A stretch of 64,000 bases of DNA from Methylococcus sp. Mc7 (lineage in GTDB: Bacteria > Pseudomonadota > Gammaproteobacteria > Methylococcales > Methylococcaceae), in the NCBI RefSeq assembly GCF_019285515.1, contig NZ_CP079095.1, positions 1,608,501 to 1,672,500 on the forward strand, read 5' to 3'. Position 1 is the stretch's first letter, and every line of letters begins with the position of its first letter. The position numbers and the translations under genes were made by a program. Under the pieces are notes generated by a model. It was not told where the DNA came from. It made no database searches and saw only the letters and a program-made list of their open reading frames with translations. Shown in pieces: positions 41,199 to 52,114 of this stretch.

Positions 41199-43535
41199 TC
41201 AGGCCGTCAGGCTGGCGAACAGCATGGGCAGCCGTTCGGGCAGGCGCTGCACGCGGTCCACCACCGTATAGCGGTTGGGGCCGAAAATCCGGGAGACGTA
41301 GTCGTCGGCTTCCGGGTCTAGCGTCAGGCAGTAGGTCATGATGCCCGAAGAGGCCAACTCCTCGACCGCCTTTCGGGTGTCGAAGCGGAGATACTGCGGG
41401 TCGCGCTCGTCGATGTCGGCGGGTTCGCCGTCGCTGACCAGGAGCAGCAGTTTCTTCTGTTGCGGCTGGTGTCCAAGATAGTGCGCCGCATGCCGCATGG
41501 CGGCGCCCATGCGGGTGGAAAGCCCGCCCTTCATCCCGGCGAGGCGGGACTTGGCCTGGTCGTCGAAGGGCTGGTCGAAGTCCTTGAAGCGGTAGTACTG
41601 CACGTCGTGGCGGCCGTCGGAGGCGAAGCCGTGGATGGCGAAGGGATCGCCGATGCCGTCGATGGCCCAGGCCAGCAGGGTGCACGCTTCGCGCGCCAGT
41701 TGGATGACCGGCCGGTCGCTGCCGGGCGGGGTCTCGTTGGTGGATTCCGACAAATCGAGCAGCAGCAATACCGCGAGGTCGCGGGTCTTGCGGACGGTGC
41801 GGATGTTGATGCGGGGGTCGGGCATCTCGCCCAGGCGGATGTCGATCATGGCCCGGATCGCGGCGTTCAGGTCGATCTCGTCGCCGTCCTCCCGCCGCCG
41901 CTGGCGGATCACGCCCTGCGGCTGCAGGGCATCGATGATGTGCTTGAGGCGGCTGGCGATGGGCTTGTATTCGAGCAGTATCCGCTCGATCAGGGCCGGG
42001 TCCTCCTTGGCCTGACGCCGTTCCAGCACGGTGGCCCAGTTGGGGCGGTGCAACTGGACCTGGTAGTCCCATTCGGGGTAGTGGTAGGGGTCGCTGACGG
42101 GCTCCTTGCCTTCCAGTTCGTTGATGGTGCAGCCTTCCTGATCGAGATAGAACGGCGTTTCCAGGGTCCAGACCTCCTGGGCGTCGTCGCCGGCCAGCTC
42201 GCAATCGATCTCGTCGAGCATCTCCATCAAGGACACCTTCCTGCGCACCTGGCGCTGGCTGGCGGCGATGTAGTCGGCCTCGGCCCATTCGGTTTCGCCG
42301 AAGGTCCAGAGGAAGCGGTTGTCGTCCCGGTAGGGCACGCCGAAGCTCTCCAGGAGGCGCAGCGAGGGCAGTCCCCACCGATCCTTGATGCGGTTGGAGA
42401 GGGTGACGCCCAAGCCCCAGCTCAGCCGGTTGTCGGCCGGATCCTTGGCCAGCGCGGCATGGAAGGATTCGCGCATCTCGGCCACGATCGGATCGTCGGT
42501 CCGTATCCGTTCGTCGAGCAGGGCGTGAGCCAGCCGTTCCAGCCAGAGCAGCATCGGGTCGACGTTGCGTTCGCCGCCGAGGGCGGTTTCGAACAGATGC
42601 GCCCAGAGCTGTTTGAGTCCCGGGAATTCGCGGACCGCCAGCGCCTCCACGCGGGCGTCCTCGAACAGCCCGATCAGGAACATCTGCACCGGCGTCAGTT
42701 GCTCCGCGGACAGCGGGCGGGTGGTGTAAGCCAGGTGGGCAGCGGCATGGGCGGCGGTTGCCCGATAGAGTTCCTTGCCCGGCACCGGGCCGAAGTCGTC
42801 GTACGCATCGGGTACGAAGATCACCCCGTGTTCGATGTACGGTTTGTAGCCTTCGCGCGTCTCGAAATCGCCGGAGGTCGGGCGCAGGTAGAAATCGCGG
42901 CCCCACAGTGCGCGCAGATAGAAGTTCAGCTTGCGCTGGGTGTCGACGAACAGGGTGCCGCGCCGCTCCTGCTGCATCACCGCGAGGCTGTCGGCGGTCT
43001 CCAGCGCGAAATATTTGGCCAGGGTTTCGAAGTCGCGGGCATGGGCCTGGGCGCCCCACAGCGCCCAGCGCCGCAGGCCCCCCAGGGTCAGTTTGTCGAA
43101 CAGCGGGTCGAGGTGATCCAGCATCGGCCTAAGGCCTCGGGGCGCCTTGGCCGAAAGCTGATGGACCAGCCCGAGGTACTGCCGTAGCAGTTCGGCGTCG
43201 CCCAGCCGCCTGGCCGCGGTCGGCAGGCTGTCGAACAGCCGCTCGATCACCGCCCCGCTGACCATGGACGCCAGTTTCATCACGCCGGTGACGACGTCCG
43301 GGATCACCTCGTCGCCGACTTCCTTGCACACCAGCGGCATCTGCTGGACATAGCCCAGCACCAATCCGGCGCCGCGCCCGAGTTCGGAAAGCGCCCGCGC
43401 CCCTTCGATGTAGTTCTTGAGGGCGCCCGGCGACATGACCCGCGCGGCTTCGTGAAAGCTCGCCCCCAGTGTGTCCTTGACGTGGGGATCGAGCCGTTCG
43501 AGATGTTCCTGGTAGTCGCTCAAGTTCAAGCTCAT
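41199..43535 (-). CDS. cbbO: CbbO-type RuBisCO activase subunit (VWA domain)
   Basis: About 778 residues. A long N-terminal alpha-helical part is followed by a C-terminal von Willebrand A domain whose MIDAS motif is seen in LLLLDLSESTNETPPG (DxSxS). With the AAA+ ring CbbQ, CbbO removes inhibitory sugar phosphates from form I RuBisCO; NorD is a paralogue, but the cbbLSQ context fixes the assignment. The ATG at 43535 gives MSLNLSDYQEHL; an ATG at 43550 is the alternative. Unusually, a chitinase gene separates it from cbbQ. Confidence 0.9.
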   Translation of the reverse strand: MSLNLSDYQEHLERLDPHVKDTLGASFHEAARVMSPGALKNYIEGARALSELGRGAGLVLGYVQQMPLVCKEVGDEVIPDVVTGVMKLASMVSGAVIERLFDSLPTAARRLGDAELLRQYLGLVHQLSAKAPRGLRPMLDHLDPLFDKLTLGGLRRWALWGAQAHARDFETLAKYFALETADSLAVMQQERRGTLFVDTQRKLNFYLRALWGRDFYLRPTSGDFETREGYKPYIEHGVIFVPDAYDDFGPVPGKELYRATAAHAAAHLAYTTRPLSAEQLTPVQMFLIGLFEDARVEALAVREFPGLKQLWAHLFETALGGERNVDPMLLWLERLAHALLDERIRTDDPIVAEMRESFHAALAKDPADNRLSWGLGVTLSNRIKDRWGLPSLRLLESFGVPYRDDNRFLWTFGETEWAEADYIAASQRQVRRKVSLMEMLDEIDCELAGDDAQEVWTLETPFYLDQEGCTINELEGKEPVSDPYHYPEWDYQVQLHRPNWATVLERRQAKEDPALIERILLEYKPIASRLKHIIDALQPQGVIRQRRREDGDEIDLNAAIRAMIDIRLGEMPDPRINIRTVRKTRDLAVLLLLDLSESTNETPPGSDRPVIQLAREACTLLAWAIDGIGDPFAIHGFASDGRHDVQYYRFKDFDQPFDDQAKSRLAGMKGGLSTRMGAAMRHAAHYLGHQPQQKKLLLLVSDGEPADIDERDPQYLRFDTRKAVEELASSGIMTYCLTLDPEADDYVSRIFGPNRYTVVDRVQRLPERLPMLFASLTA

Positions 43536-43612
43536 GGCGCCGTCGACCATTTAATTGCAGAGAAGCCTAGTTTATCGCAAGGATTGGCGGCCTTCGCCGC
43601 GGCGCAATGAGG

Positions 43613-43641
43613 AAAAAAAGGAGCGGACTCGCGTCCGCTCC
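43613..43641 (-). terminator. Rho-independent terminator after the chitinase gene
   Basis: On the minus strand GGAGCGGAC and GTCCGCTCC form a 9-bp stem with a 4-base loop, followed by seven T. It lies 28 bases past the chitinase stop and separates that gene from cbbO. Confidence 0.88.
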
Positions 43642-43668
43642 CTTGGCTTGACGCTTCAAGTGCCGACG

Positions 43669-45636
43669 TTACAGGCCGAGGTCGGTGACGAAGCGGTTGG
43701 TGTAACCCCAGGCCGGCACGCTGGGGATCGAGCTGCAGATCGGCGAGGCCGAGGTCTGGCTGCACGGCGTGTCGCGGTCGACCGACCAGAAGTGGATGCC
43801 GGCGATGCCGTTGGCGAGCGCCCATTGCACCATGGTGCCGGTGTCCTGCAGCGAGAACAGCTCATCGGCGACATCGTTAACGCCGATCATCGGTGTGAGC
43901 TCGATCCGCTCGTAGGGGATGCCGTATTTGGCCGTCAGATTCTTGGCCGCCTGGATGGCGGTCTGACCCATGTCGCACTTGCCGTTCACGACCACGCAGT
44001 TGCCGGCGTTGGCCGTGCCGTAGTCCATGACCATCAGGTTGATGGTGTAGTTGGCGACACCGTATTGCTGCACCGCCTTGACCACGTTGTACCCGGTGAC
44101 GTTCAGGTCGCCGTAGGGGTTCGACGTGGCGGTCCCGTTGGACGATCCCAGCGTGGCCACCGTGAAGCTGAAGCGCAGGTTGGGGTAGTCCGACTGCACC
44201 GCGGCCACCTGCCGGACCAGGCTGGCGATGGCGGCCTGGCTCTGGCCGGCTTCGATGTCGAAGTCGATGCCCACCAGGCGGCTCGAGGCATAGCGGTTGA
44301 TGAAGGCCCGCATACCCGTTTCGCTCGAACAGGTGAAAGCGCCCGCCGCACCGCCGGTGGAGACGACGTAGTCTATTCCGGCGTCGACGAAGGCTTGCAG
44401 GTTGGCCTGGACCAGGGCATCGGGCTGGATGCCGGCCCAGTTCTCGCTGCCGCATTCGCCGGTCGCGAAGGCCCAGGTCACCGCGGGTACCTTGGCCGGC
44501 AGCACGCTGAGGAGCGGCGACAGCGTGCCGGTCACCGCGGTCGACATGACGTTGGTGTTCCAGTTCATCGAGATCGTCACGTCCTTGTAGGGGCTGAACA
44601 GCAGCCCGCCGGCGCCTCCGGTCGGCGGGGTGGTCGGTGCCGGCGTCGGACTCGGCGTCGCCGAGGCGACCGGAGTCGGGGCCGGGGTGGCCGTCGGATT
44701 CGGCGTCGGGTTCGAATTCGGCACCGAGGGTGCGAACAGCACCGTCACCGTGGAATCCGCAGCGGCTGCCTTCTGCAGGTTGGCCGGCGAACCGCCGTTG
44801 AAGCCGCTTGCCGCCACGTCGCCGGGTGCCAGGGCCGCCGCCCAGGATTTCGGCGTGAGCGTCGCGGTGCCGTCGCTGGCGATGCTGACCGAAAAGTTCC
44901 ACGGTCCGCTCTTGAACACGTCCTGGGCAGTGGCTGCATCGGGGAATTTCAGCGGTGCCTGCCAGCCGTTGGCGCCGGCTTGCAGTGTGCTAGACGACAG
45001 GTTTTTCACCGCGACGTTGCCACTGTAACCGCCGTCCCACGAACTGCTGATGGAAAACAGCACTTCCAGTTTCGGGCTGGCTGCCGGGGCCGGTGTGGCC
45101 GAAGGCGCCGGTGTCGGCGTGGCCGATCCGCCGCCCGGGTAGCCGGCTTTCAGGTTGGCCAGGGTCTGCTGGGCCGACTGGGACGTCATGGCCGAGATCA
45201 CGCAGGGCTGGCCGTTGAATTTGCAGTTGGCCAGATCGACGGAGGTGTCGAACGCGCCATTGGCGTTGAAGCCGATGTCCAGCACGCTGTTTGCGGCCAC
45301 CTCGCCGCTCCAGGAGGGCGACGTGAGGGTGAACGTGCCGGTCCCGGCATCGAAAGCGGCATCGGCGTTCCAGAAGGAAGATACCTGTGCCTGCCGGCCG
45401 AGGCCGGCCGACTGGAACGTCAGCGTCCAGCCGCCGCTGACGGCGTCTGGCACCCAGATTTGCAGGGCGCCGGTGTAGCCGGCCCAGGAATCGCTCGCGG
45501 TGCCCCAGGACGAGGAGGCACTGATGATGGCATTGGGAACCGGTGCGGGCAGTGTGGCGGCCCGCGCCGTGGTTCCCTCCCCCAAGGCGGCCAGCAGGGC
45601 CAGCCCGGATAGGGGGGCAAGAAATCTTGTGTTCAT
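43669..45636 (-). CDS. Secreted GH18 chitinase-like protein with two CBM2-type domains
   Basis: 655 residues. A signal peptide (LSGLALLAALGEGTTARA) leads to two carbohydrate-binding modules of the CBM2-type, about 35-135 (SDSWAGYTGALQIWVPD) and about 170-285 (SISSSWDGGYSGNVAVKNLS), with Pro/Thr linkers, then a C-terminal GH18 domain (about 330-655). The catalytic DxDxE motif is seen as VGIDFDIEAG, with Glu as acid/base; YxxINLMVMDYG matches the substrate-side Met-Tyr-Asp strand. AAGGAG precedes the ATG. Probably degrades chitin or a related glycan. It interrupts the cbb gene order. Confidence 0.85.
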   Translation of the reverse strand: MNTRFLAPLSGLALLAALGEGTTARAATLPAPVPNAIISASSSWGTASDSWAGYTGALQIWVPDAVSGGWTLTFQSAGLGRQAQVSSFWNADAAFDAGTGTFTLTSPSWSGEVAANSVLDIGFNANGAFDTSVDLANCKFNGQPCVISAMTSQSAQQTLANLKAGYPGGGSATPTPAPSATPAPAASPKLEVLFSISSSWDGGYSGNVAVKNLSSSTLQAGANGWQAPLKFPDAATAQDVFKSGPWNFSVSIASDGTATLTPKSWAAALAPGDVAASGFNGGSPANLQKAAAADSTVTVLFAPSVPNSNPTPNPTATPAPTPVASATPSPTPAPTTPPTGGAGGLLFSPYKDVTISMNWNTNVMSTAVTGTLSPLLSVLPAKVPAVTWAFATGECGSENWAGIQPDALVQANLQAFVDAGIDYVVSTGGAAGAFTCSSETGMRAFINRYASSRLVGIDFDIEAGQSQAAIASLVRQVAAVQSDYPNLRFSFTVATLGSSNGTATSNPYGDLNVTGYNVVKAVQQYGVANYTINLMVMDYGTANAGNCVVVNGKCDMGQTAIQAAKNLTAKYGIPYERIELTPMIGVNDVADELFSLQDTGTMVQWALANGIAGIHFWSVDRDTPCSQTSASPICSSIPSVPAWGYTNRFVTDLGL

Positions 45637-45924
45637 TTGCTCAACTCCTTCTTGGATTTTCCAAGTTCGATGACGCCGGATGGCCATTGCGGCGGCGATA
45701 GAACTATAAAAAGCAAATAGTCCCCGTGGAAAACGCATGTAAATGGCATTAACCACACCCGTATGACATGCGTCGGGCGGAATGGTTGCGCTCGATGACG
45801 GTTTTTGCCGTGTCGCTGAAGAAATGTAGTGAAGAACGGAGAGAGAGGAGCGAATCCGCCGGTGCGGAGCGGCACGGGTGTTTGGGCCGCGGGAGGGCAG
45901 GGCAGGCGCCCTGCCTCTAGCGGG

Positions 45925-46731
<807 letters not shown>

Positions 46732-46834
46732 CGATGCATGCTCCTTCTGGGGGAAATCGACTGTGCAGATTACCCCGAATTCCGAATCGGAGTAAGAGTA
46801 AGGATAAGCTGGAGCGAGGGGGCGGCTGACGCGT

Positions 46835-47152
46835 TCAAATTCCTGTCAGAAGGATGTCCAGCGCGGCGAGGACGGTTTCCCGCGCTTGGCGCAAATCGCC
46901 GATTTTGAGCGGGAGTCGTTTTCTGGGGACGCCTGTCAGTTCCGGCGTCACCAGCACCAGGGGCCGGCCTTCGAATTCCAACACCGGCATCAGGCCGCGG
47001 ACCGGAGGCACGTCGACTTCGGCGGGATCGTAGAGGGGGATGAGAACGGTCGTTTTCAAGACGGCCAAGAGGTCGCTCTGTATCTCCAGCAGATACGGAA
47101 TTCGTTGGTTCGTGTGCGGGTCCGGGTTGGGATAGACATCGAATTGAGCCAT
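46835..47152 (-). CDS. ccdB: CcdB-type gyrase toxin
   Basis: 105 residues: [20 protein letters not shown], then [39 protein letters not shown], and the C-terminal gyrase-contact helix ending in [11 protein letters not shown]. CcdB's essential last residues W-G-I are here T-G-I. Its start overlaps the ccdA stop by one base. Confidence 0.9.
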   Translation of the reverse strand: MAQFDVYPNPDPHTNQRIPYLLEIQSDLLAVLKTTVLIPLYDPAEVDVPPVRGLMPVLEFEGRPLVLVTPELTGVPRKRLPLKIGDLRQARETVLAALDILLTGI

Positions 47153-47388
47153 CAGAAACTGCGCCAGCCGTCACCGAATACTCCGGTTTCCTCGATGCGC
47201 CGATTGTAGGCTTCGATGGCGCTGAGATTTTCCGCAAGCCACTGCTCTTGTTTTCGGGCTCTGACCAGTTCGGCCAGATGGGTTTCGAAGGTTTGCGAAA
47301 GATTGATGTTCAGGGCTTTGGCTTCGCGCAACAGCTCGGCGTTGGCCGAGAGATTGACGGCTTTCTTGGCGGCGGTGGGGGAAGGCAT
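47152..47388 (-). CDS. ccdA: CcdA-type antitoxin
   Basis: 78 residues: an N-terminal ribbon-helix-helix AAKKAVNLSANAELLREAKA, then LNINLSQTFETHLAELVRAR and the CcdB-binding tail QEQWLAENLSAIEAYNRRIE. The tail ends in GVFGDGWRSF, as in chromosomal CcdA. The ATG at 47388 is used; a longer frame runs into the terminator after cbbS. A palindrome upstream (47412-47432) is a candidate operator. Confidence 0.9.
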   Translation of the reverse strand: MPSPTAAKKAVNLSANAELLREAKALNINLSQTFETHLAELVRARKQEQWLAENLSAIEAYNRRIEETGVFGDGWRSF

Positions 47389-47411
47389 GGCGTGTCTCTT
47401 GCGCGTGGTTT

Positions 47412-47432
47412 GTGCGCAGAAATTATGCGCAC
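47412..47432 (-). promoter_or_regulatory. Candidate CcdA operator
   Basis: Perfect inverted repeat GTGCGCA (47412-47418) / TGCGCAC (47426-47432) with a 7-base AT-rich spacer, 24 bases upstream of the ccdA start. It lies between the cbbS terminator and ccdA, where a promoter for ccdAB should be. Confidence 0.5.
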
Positions 47433-47457
47433 TATTGTCCGCGGGCGCAATTGCCTG

Positions 47458-47493
47458 AAAAAAAGCCCCTGCCCGGTTTCCCGTGCAGGGGCT
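47458..47493 (-). terminator. Rho-independent terminator after cbbS
   Basis: On the minus strand AGCCCCTGC and GCAGGGGCT form a 9-bp stem followed by seven T. It lies 32 bases past the cbbS stop, so the RuBisCO transcript can end here, before ccdAB and cbbQ. Confidence 0.88.
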
Positions 47494-47524
47494 ATTCACT
47501 GTGGGCTTGCGTGCCGGAGGGGAA

Positions 47525-47881
47525 TCAGACCGCCGGTCCCCGGTAGATCACCATGGCGGCGCCCTGGCTCTGCTTGAAGTTGTCGTAGCCGACCAGCCGG
47601 ACGTGGTTGTTGGGGTGCGCCTTGTGGCAGGCTTCGGCCTCGGCCAGGATGGCGTCGACGTCGGTTTCGCCGAACATCGGCAGCTTCCACATGTACCAGT
47701 AGTGGTCGAACGCGTTCTCCGGTTCGGTGTGCTCGATGGCCGGATTCCAGCCGCGGCTGACGATGTATTCCACTTGCCGGCGGATCTTCGCCGGGTCCAT
47801 CGGCGGCAGATAGGAGAAGGTCTCGAATTTGCGCGAGCCGCTGTCGGACAGGCTGGATTGGTAGTCTTGCATATTGCTCAT
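47525..47881 (-). CDS. cbbS: RuBisCO small subunit
   Basis: 118 residues. Typical form IA small-subunit segments: [20 protein letters not shown] near the N-terminus, [40 protein letters not shown], and [20 protein letters not shown]. It is 25 bases downstream of cbbL on the same strand. It assembles with CbbL as the L8S8 holoenzyme. Confidence 0.95.
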   Translation of the reverse strand: MSNMQDYQSSLSDSGSRKFETFSYLPPMDPAKIRRQVEYIVSRGWNPAIEHTEPENAFDHYWYMWKLPMFGETDVDAILAEAEACHKAHPNNHVRLVGYDNFKQSQGAAMVIYRGPAV

Positions 47882-47906
47882 GGTATTTCCCGAATCCTCT
47901 TGAAGC

Positions 47907-49328
47907 TTACCGGTGGGCCACGTCGAGCTTGTCGACGGTGTCGAACTCGAACTTGATTTCCTTCCAGGTCTCCATCGCGGCCCTGAGTTCCGGGCTGCTC
48001 TTGGCGGCTTCGGTCAGGATTTCCTTGCCCTCCTTCTCGAGCTGGCGGCCTTCGTTGCGGGCTTCCACACAGGCTTCCAGCGCCACGCGGTTGGCCGCGG
48101 CGCCGGCCGCGTTGCCCCAGGGATGGCCCAGGGTGCCGCCGCCGAACTGGAACACCGCGTCGTCGCCGAAGATCGAAAGCAGCGCCGGCATGTGCCAGAC
48201 ATGGATGCCGCCGGAGGCGACCGCGAACACACCGGGCATCGAGCCCCAGTCCTGATCGAAAAAGATGCCGCGGCTGCGGTCTTCCTTGATGTGCTTTTCC
48301 CGCAGCAGGTCGATCCAGCCCAGTGTCGACTGGCGGTCCCCTTCCAGCTTGCCCACCACGGTGCCGGTGTGCAGATGGTCGCCGCCGGACAGGCGCAACA
48401 TCTTGGTGAAGACGCGGAAGTGGATGCCGTGGTTGGGGTTGCGGTCCATCACGGCGTGCATGGCGCGGTGGATGTGCAGCAGCATGCCGTTGTTGCGGCA
48501 CCAGTTGGCGAGGCCGGTGTTGGCGCAGAAGCCGCCGGTGATGAAGTCGTGCATGATGATGGGCGCGCCGATCTCCTTGGCGTATTCCGCACGCTTGTAC
48601 ATCTCTTCCGGGGTCGGCGCGGTCACGTTCAGGTAATGGCCCTTGCGCTCGCCGGTTTCGGCCTCGGCTTTCTCGATCGCCTCCATGACGAAGTCGAAAC
48701 GCTGGCGCCAACGCATGAACGGCTGGCTGTTGACGTTCTCGTCGTCCTTGGTGAAGTCGAGGCCGCCGCGCAGGCACTCGTAGACGGCGCGGCCGTAGTT
48801 CTTGGCCGACAGGCCCAGCTTGGGCTTGATGGTGCAGCCGAGCAGCGGACGGCCGTACTTGTTCATGATGTCGCGCTCGACCTGGATGCCGTGGGGCGGG
48901 CCGCCGCAGGTCTTGACGTAGGCGATCGGGAAGCGCACGTCCTCCAGGCGCAGGCCGCGCACGGCCTTGAAGCCGAAGACGTTGCCCACCAGCGAGGTGA
49001 ACACATTGACGACGGAGCCTTCCTCGAACAGATCGATCGGGTAGGCGATGAAGGCGTAGAACTGTTCGTCCTGGCCGGGCACGTCCTCGATCCGGTAGGC
49101 GCGGCCCTTGTAGTAATCGAGGTCGGTCAGGAGGTCGGTCCAGACGGTGGTCCAGGTGCCGGTCGAGGATTCCGCGGCCACGGCGGCGGCGGCTTCTTCG
49201 CGCGGCACGCCGGGTTGCGGGGTGATCTTGAAGACCGCCAGAAGATCGGTGTCGGCGGGGGTGTAGTTCGGGTCCCAGTAGGTTTCGCGGTATTCCTTGA
49301 CGCCCGCGTTATAAGTTTTGACAGCCAT
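47907..49328 (-). CDS. cbbL: RuBisCO large subunit, form I
   Basis: 473 residues. It catalyses CO2 fixation on ribulose-1,5-bisphosphate. The carbamylated Lys lies in [19 protein letters not shown] near residue 195. The catalytic loop 6 is [10 protein letters not shown] near 325, and the active-site region [19 protein letters not shown] follows. The N-terminus ([20 protein letters not shown]) is typical of the IA/proteobacterial group. TAGGAG precedes the ATG. Methanotrophs of this group fix carbon mainly via formaldehyde, so the enzyme may support autotrophic or supplementary CO2 fixation, for example with hydrogen from the Hox enzyme (inference). Confidence 0.97.
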   Translation of the reverse strand: MAVKTYNAGVKEYRETYWDPNYTPADTDLLAVFKITPQPGVPREEAAAAVAAESSTGTWTTVWTDLLTDLDYYKGRAYRIEDVPGQDEQFYAFIAYPIDLFEEGSVVNVFTSLVGNVFGFKAVRGLRLEDVRFPIAYVKTCGGPPHGIQVERDIMNKYGRPLLGCTIKPKLGLSAKNYGRAVYECLRGGLDFTKDDENVNSQPFMRWRQRFDFVMEAIEKAEAETGERKGHYLNVTAPTPEEMYKRAEYAKEIGAPIIMHDFITGGFCANTGLANWCRNNGMLLHIHRAMHAVMDRNPNHGIHFRVFTKMLRLSGGDHLHTGTVVGKLEGDRQSTLGWIDLLREKHIKEDRSRGIFFDQDWGSMPGVFAVASGGIHVWHMPALLSIFGDDAVFQFGGGTLGHPWGNAAGAAANRVALEACVEARNEGRQLEKEGKEILTEAAKSSPELRAAMETWKEIKFEFDTVDKLDVAHR

Positions 49329-49371
49329 GGTTTTCTCCTACTCGTTTAACGTGAAAGCGGCAGCAACCTTG

Positions 49372-49409
49372 CTCACCCTCTCCCTCTGGGAGAGGGTCGG
49401 GGTGAGGGG
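49372..49409. repeat. REP-like hairpin CTCACCCTCTCC...GGGTGAGGGG
   Basis: Perfect stem CCCTCTCCC / GGGAGAGGG with a TCT loop, embedded in CTCACCC ... GGGTGAG. This dispersed proteobacterial intergenic repeat occurs again in similar form at 55191-55229. Confidence 0.7.
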
Positions 49410-49534
49410 AACGATCATGGCGGGCAGTTACTTTCATCATCCAGGGCGGCTGGTCGCCATGATCGTTAGCAGAGCGCTGTGGCAATGAACCGCCGTTCCC
49501 TAGCCGGCATCGGGCCGATCCCTTTTCGCGAGGC

Positions 49535-49586
49535 ACTATAAGCGCTGGCATCCATAAACGGAACTAAATTGTCATAATAACGACAA
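49535..49586 (-). promoter_or_regulatory. Candidate cbbL promoter with upstream dyad
   Basis: Minus-strand -10-like TATAGT at 49540-49535 with a weak -35 (TTCCGT, 49563-49558) and 17-base spacing, about 195 bases before cbbL. A dyad TTGTC (49569-49573) / GACAA (49582-49586) lies where a LysR-type activator such as CbbR would bind. No cbbR gene is in the window, and the dyad lacks a clean T-N11-A, so this is tentative. Confidence 0.35.
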
Positions 49587-49713
49587 TAAGCGCACGTTAT
49601 GCTAAAAGAGCCGCAGTGCCGGGTGAGGGGCAGATAGCATAATCCATGCGGTCCCATCGCTCCAAACCCGGCTTGCGGCCCTCCGTGCGCGGGGAAGCCC
49701 CGGCCGCGGCGAA

Positions 49714-50295
49714 TCAGTCGTCCGCGGCGCCGTTCCGGTTGCGGTCGCCGATGTGTTTCCACCGGTAGAGCGCCAAGCCCGAACCGATGACGAACAGCCC
49801 GCCGACCAGCAAGGATTCGTACTGGCGCAGATCCTCGATCATGCCGGCGACGGCTTTCCCGAACACCAGCCCCAGCCCCGTCGTTGTCACCGCCCAGACC
49901 GCCACCGCGATGACGTTGACCGTGAGATAGCGGGCCGGCGAGAAGCGGCTCATGCCGATCAGGATCGGCGTTACCACCCGCAGGCCGTAGAAGAAACGGA
50001 AGCCGAAGATGAAGTAGGAATGGTAGCGGTGGAACAGGGTCGACGCCCTTTCCACCGCCGGCGTCAGCGAGGGGAAGCGGCGCAGCAGCGCGTCTCCGTG
50101 CTTATAGCCCAGCCAGAAATACCCCTGGTCCGCTGCGAGCGTCACGGCGAAGGCCACCATGACGATATGGAGGAAAGAAAAGTAGCCGCGGCCCACCAGG
50201 AAGCCCGCGATCAGCAGGACGGTCTCGCCCTCCAGGAGCAGCCCGACGATGAGGGCCGGGAAGCCGTATTCGGTGATCAGCGATTCCAAAGACAT
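49714..50295 (-). CDS. DedA family (SNARE-associated/VTT) membrane protein
   Basis: 193 residues with about five membrane helices: LIVGLLLEGETVLLIAGFLV with the conserved Glu, FSFLHIVMVAFAVTLAADQG, and the family signature FRFFYGLRVVTPILIGMSRF near residue 100. The segment ARYLTVNVIAVAVWAVTTTG follows. DedA proteins are implicated in phospholipid (undecaprenyl-phosphate or PE) flipping; the substrate here is unknown. Confidence 0.85.
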   Translation of the reverse strand: MSLESLITEYGFPALIVGLLLEGETVLLIAGFLVGRGYFSFLHIVMVAFAVTLAADQGYFWLGYKHGDALLRRFPSLTPAVERASTLFHRYHSYFIFGFRFFYGLRVVTPILIGMSRFSPARYLTVNVIAVAVWAVTTTGLGLVFGKAVAGMIEDLRQYESLLVGGLFVIGSGLALYRWKHIGDRNRNGAADD

Positions 50296-50401
50296 ACGGG
50301 CGTATCCGCCTGGTGGCTGAAACGATCGAATTCTAGATGGCCAAGGTTAAGGCTGCGTGTAATGGGCCGCGGTGAATGCGAGGCCGCGGACACGATTTAT
50401 A

Positions 50402-51445
<1,044 letters not shown>

Positions 51446-51468
51446 CCCTGAGTTTCCGTATCCGTTTC

Positions 51469-52110
51469 ATGCAGACCTATCAGAAAGACTTCATCGATTT
51501 CGTCCTCGGCTGCGAGGTGCTCCGCTTCGGCGATTTCACCCTCAAATCCGGACGGCAGAGCCCTTACTTCTTCAATGCCGGATTGTTCAACACCGGTGCC
51601 CGGCTCGGCAGGCTGGGCGAGTTCTACGCCCAGACCCTGACTGCGGGCGGCGTCCGGGCCGACGTGCTGTACGGCCCCGCCTACAAAGGTATCCCCCTGG
51701 TCGCCGCCACCGCCATCGCCCTGGCCAGGGCCAGCGGCGAAGAAATTCCCTACGCCTTCAACCGCAAGGAAGCGAAGGACCACGGCGAAGGCGGCACCCT
51801 GGTGGGCGCGCCGCTGCAGGGCGAAGTGCTGATCGTCGACGACGTGATCACCGCCGGCACCTCGGTGCGGGAGTCGATCGAGATCATTCGCGGGGCCGGC
51901 GCCAGGCCTTGCGGCGTGCTGATCGCGTTGGACCGGGAAGAGGTCGGTCAGTCCGGAAAATCCGCCGTGCAGGAGGTTCAGGACAGCTTGGGAATTCCGG
52001 TCCACGCCATCGTCGGTTTCCGCCACTTGATCGATTACCTGCGCGGCTCGGGCCGGGCCGGGGAGCTCGCGGCGCTGGAGGCCTACCGCAGCCGCTACGG
52101 CACCGCCTGA
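51469..52110 (+). CDS. pyrE: Orotate phosphoribosyltransferase
   Basis: Pyrimidine biosynthesis: orotate plus PRPP to OMP. 213 residues. PRPP-loop [18 protein letters not shown] near residue 125 and the dimer/flexible loop region [15 protein letters not shown] near 100 mark OPRTases. The N-terminus [11 protein letters not shown] type motif is seen as [19 protein letters not shown]. It lies 23 bases after the MoxR gene and five bases before the next gene. Confidence 0.93.
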   Translation: MQTYQKDFIDFVLGCEVLRFGDFTLKSGRQSPYFFNAGLFNTGARLGRLGEFYAQTLTAGGVRADVLYGPAYKGIPLVAATAIALARASGEEIPYAFNRKEAKDHGEGGTLVGAPLQGEVLIVDDVITAGTSVRESIEIIRGAGARPCGVLIALDREEVGQSGKSAVQEVQDSLGIPVHAIVGFRHLIDYLRGSGRAGELAALEAYRSRYGTA

Positions 52111-52114
52111 ACCC

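Noticed and set aside
43555..45612. 685-codon plus-strand frame
   Set aside because: Antisense of the chitinase gene; composition is Gly/Arg-rich and shows no motif.
45880..45915. Terminator after cbbQ
   Set aside because: GGCAGGGC/GCCCTGCC makes a hairpin but no T-run follows on the minus strand.
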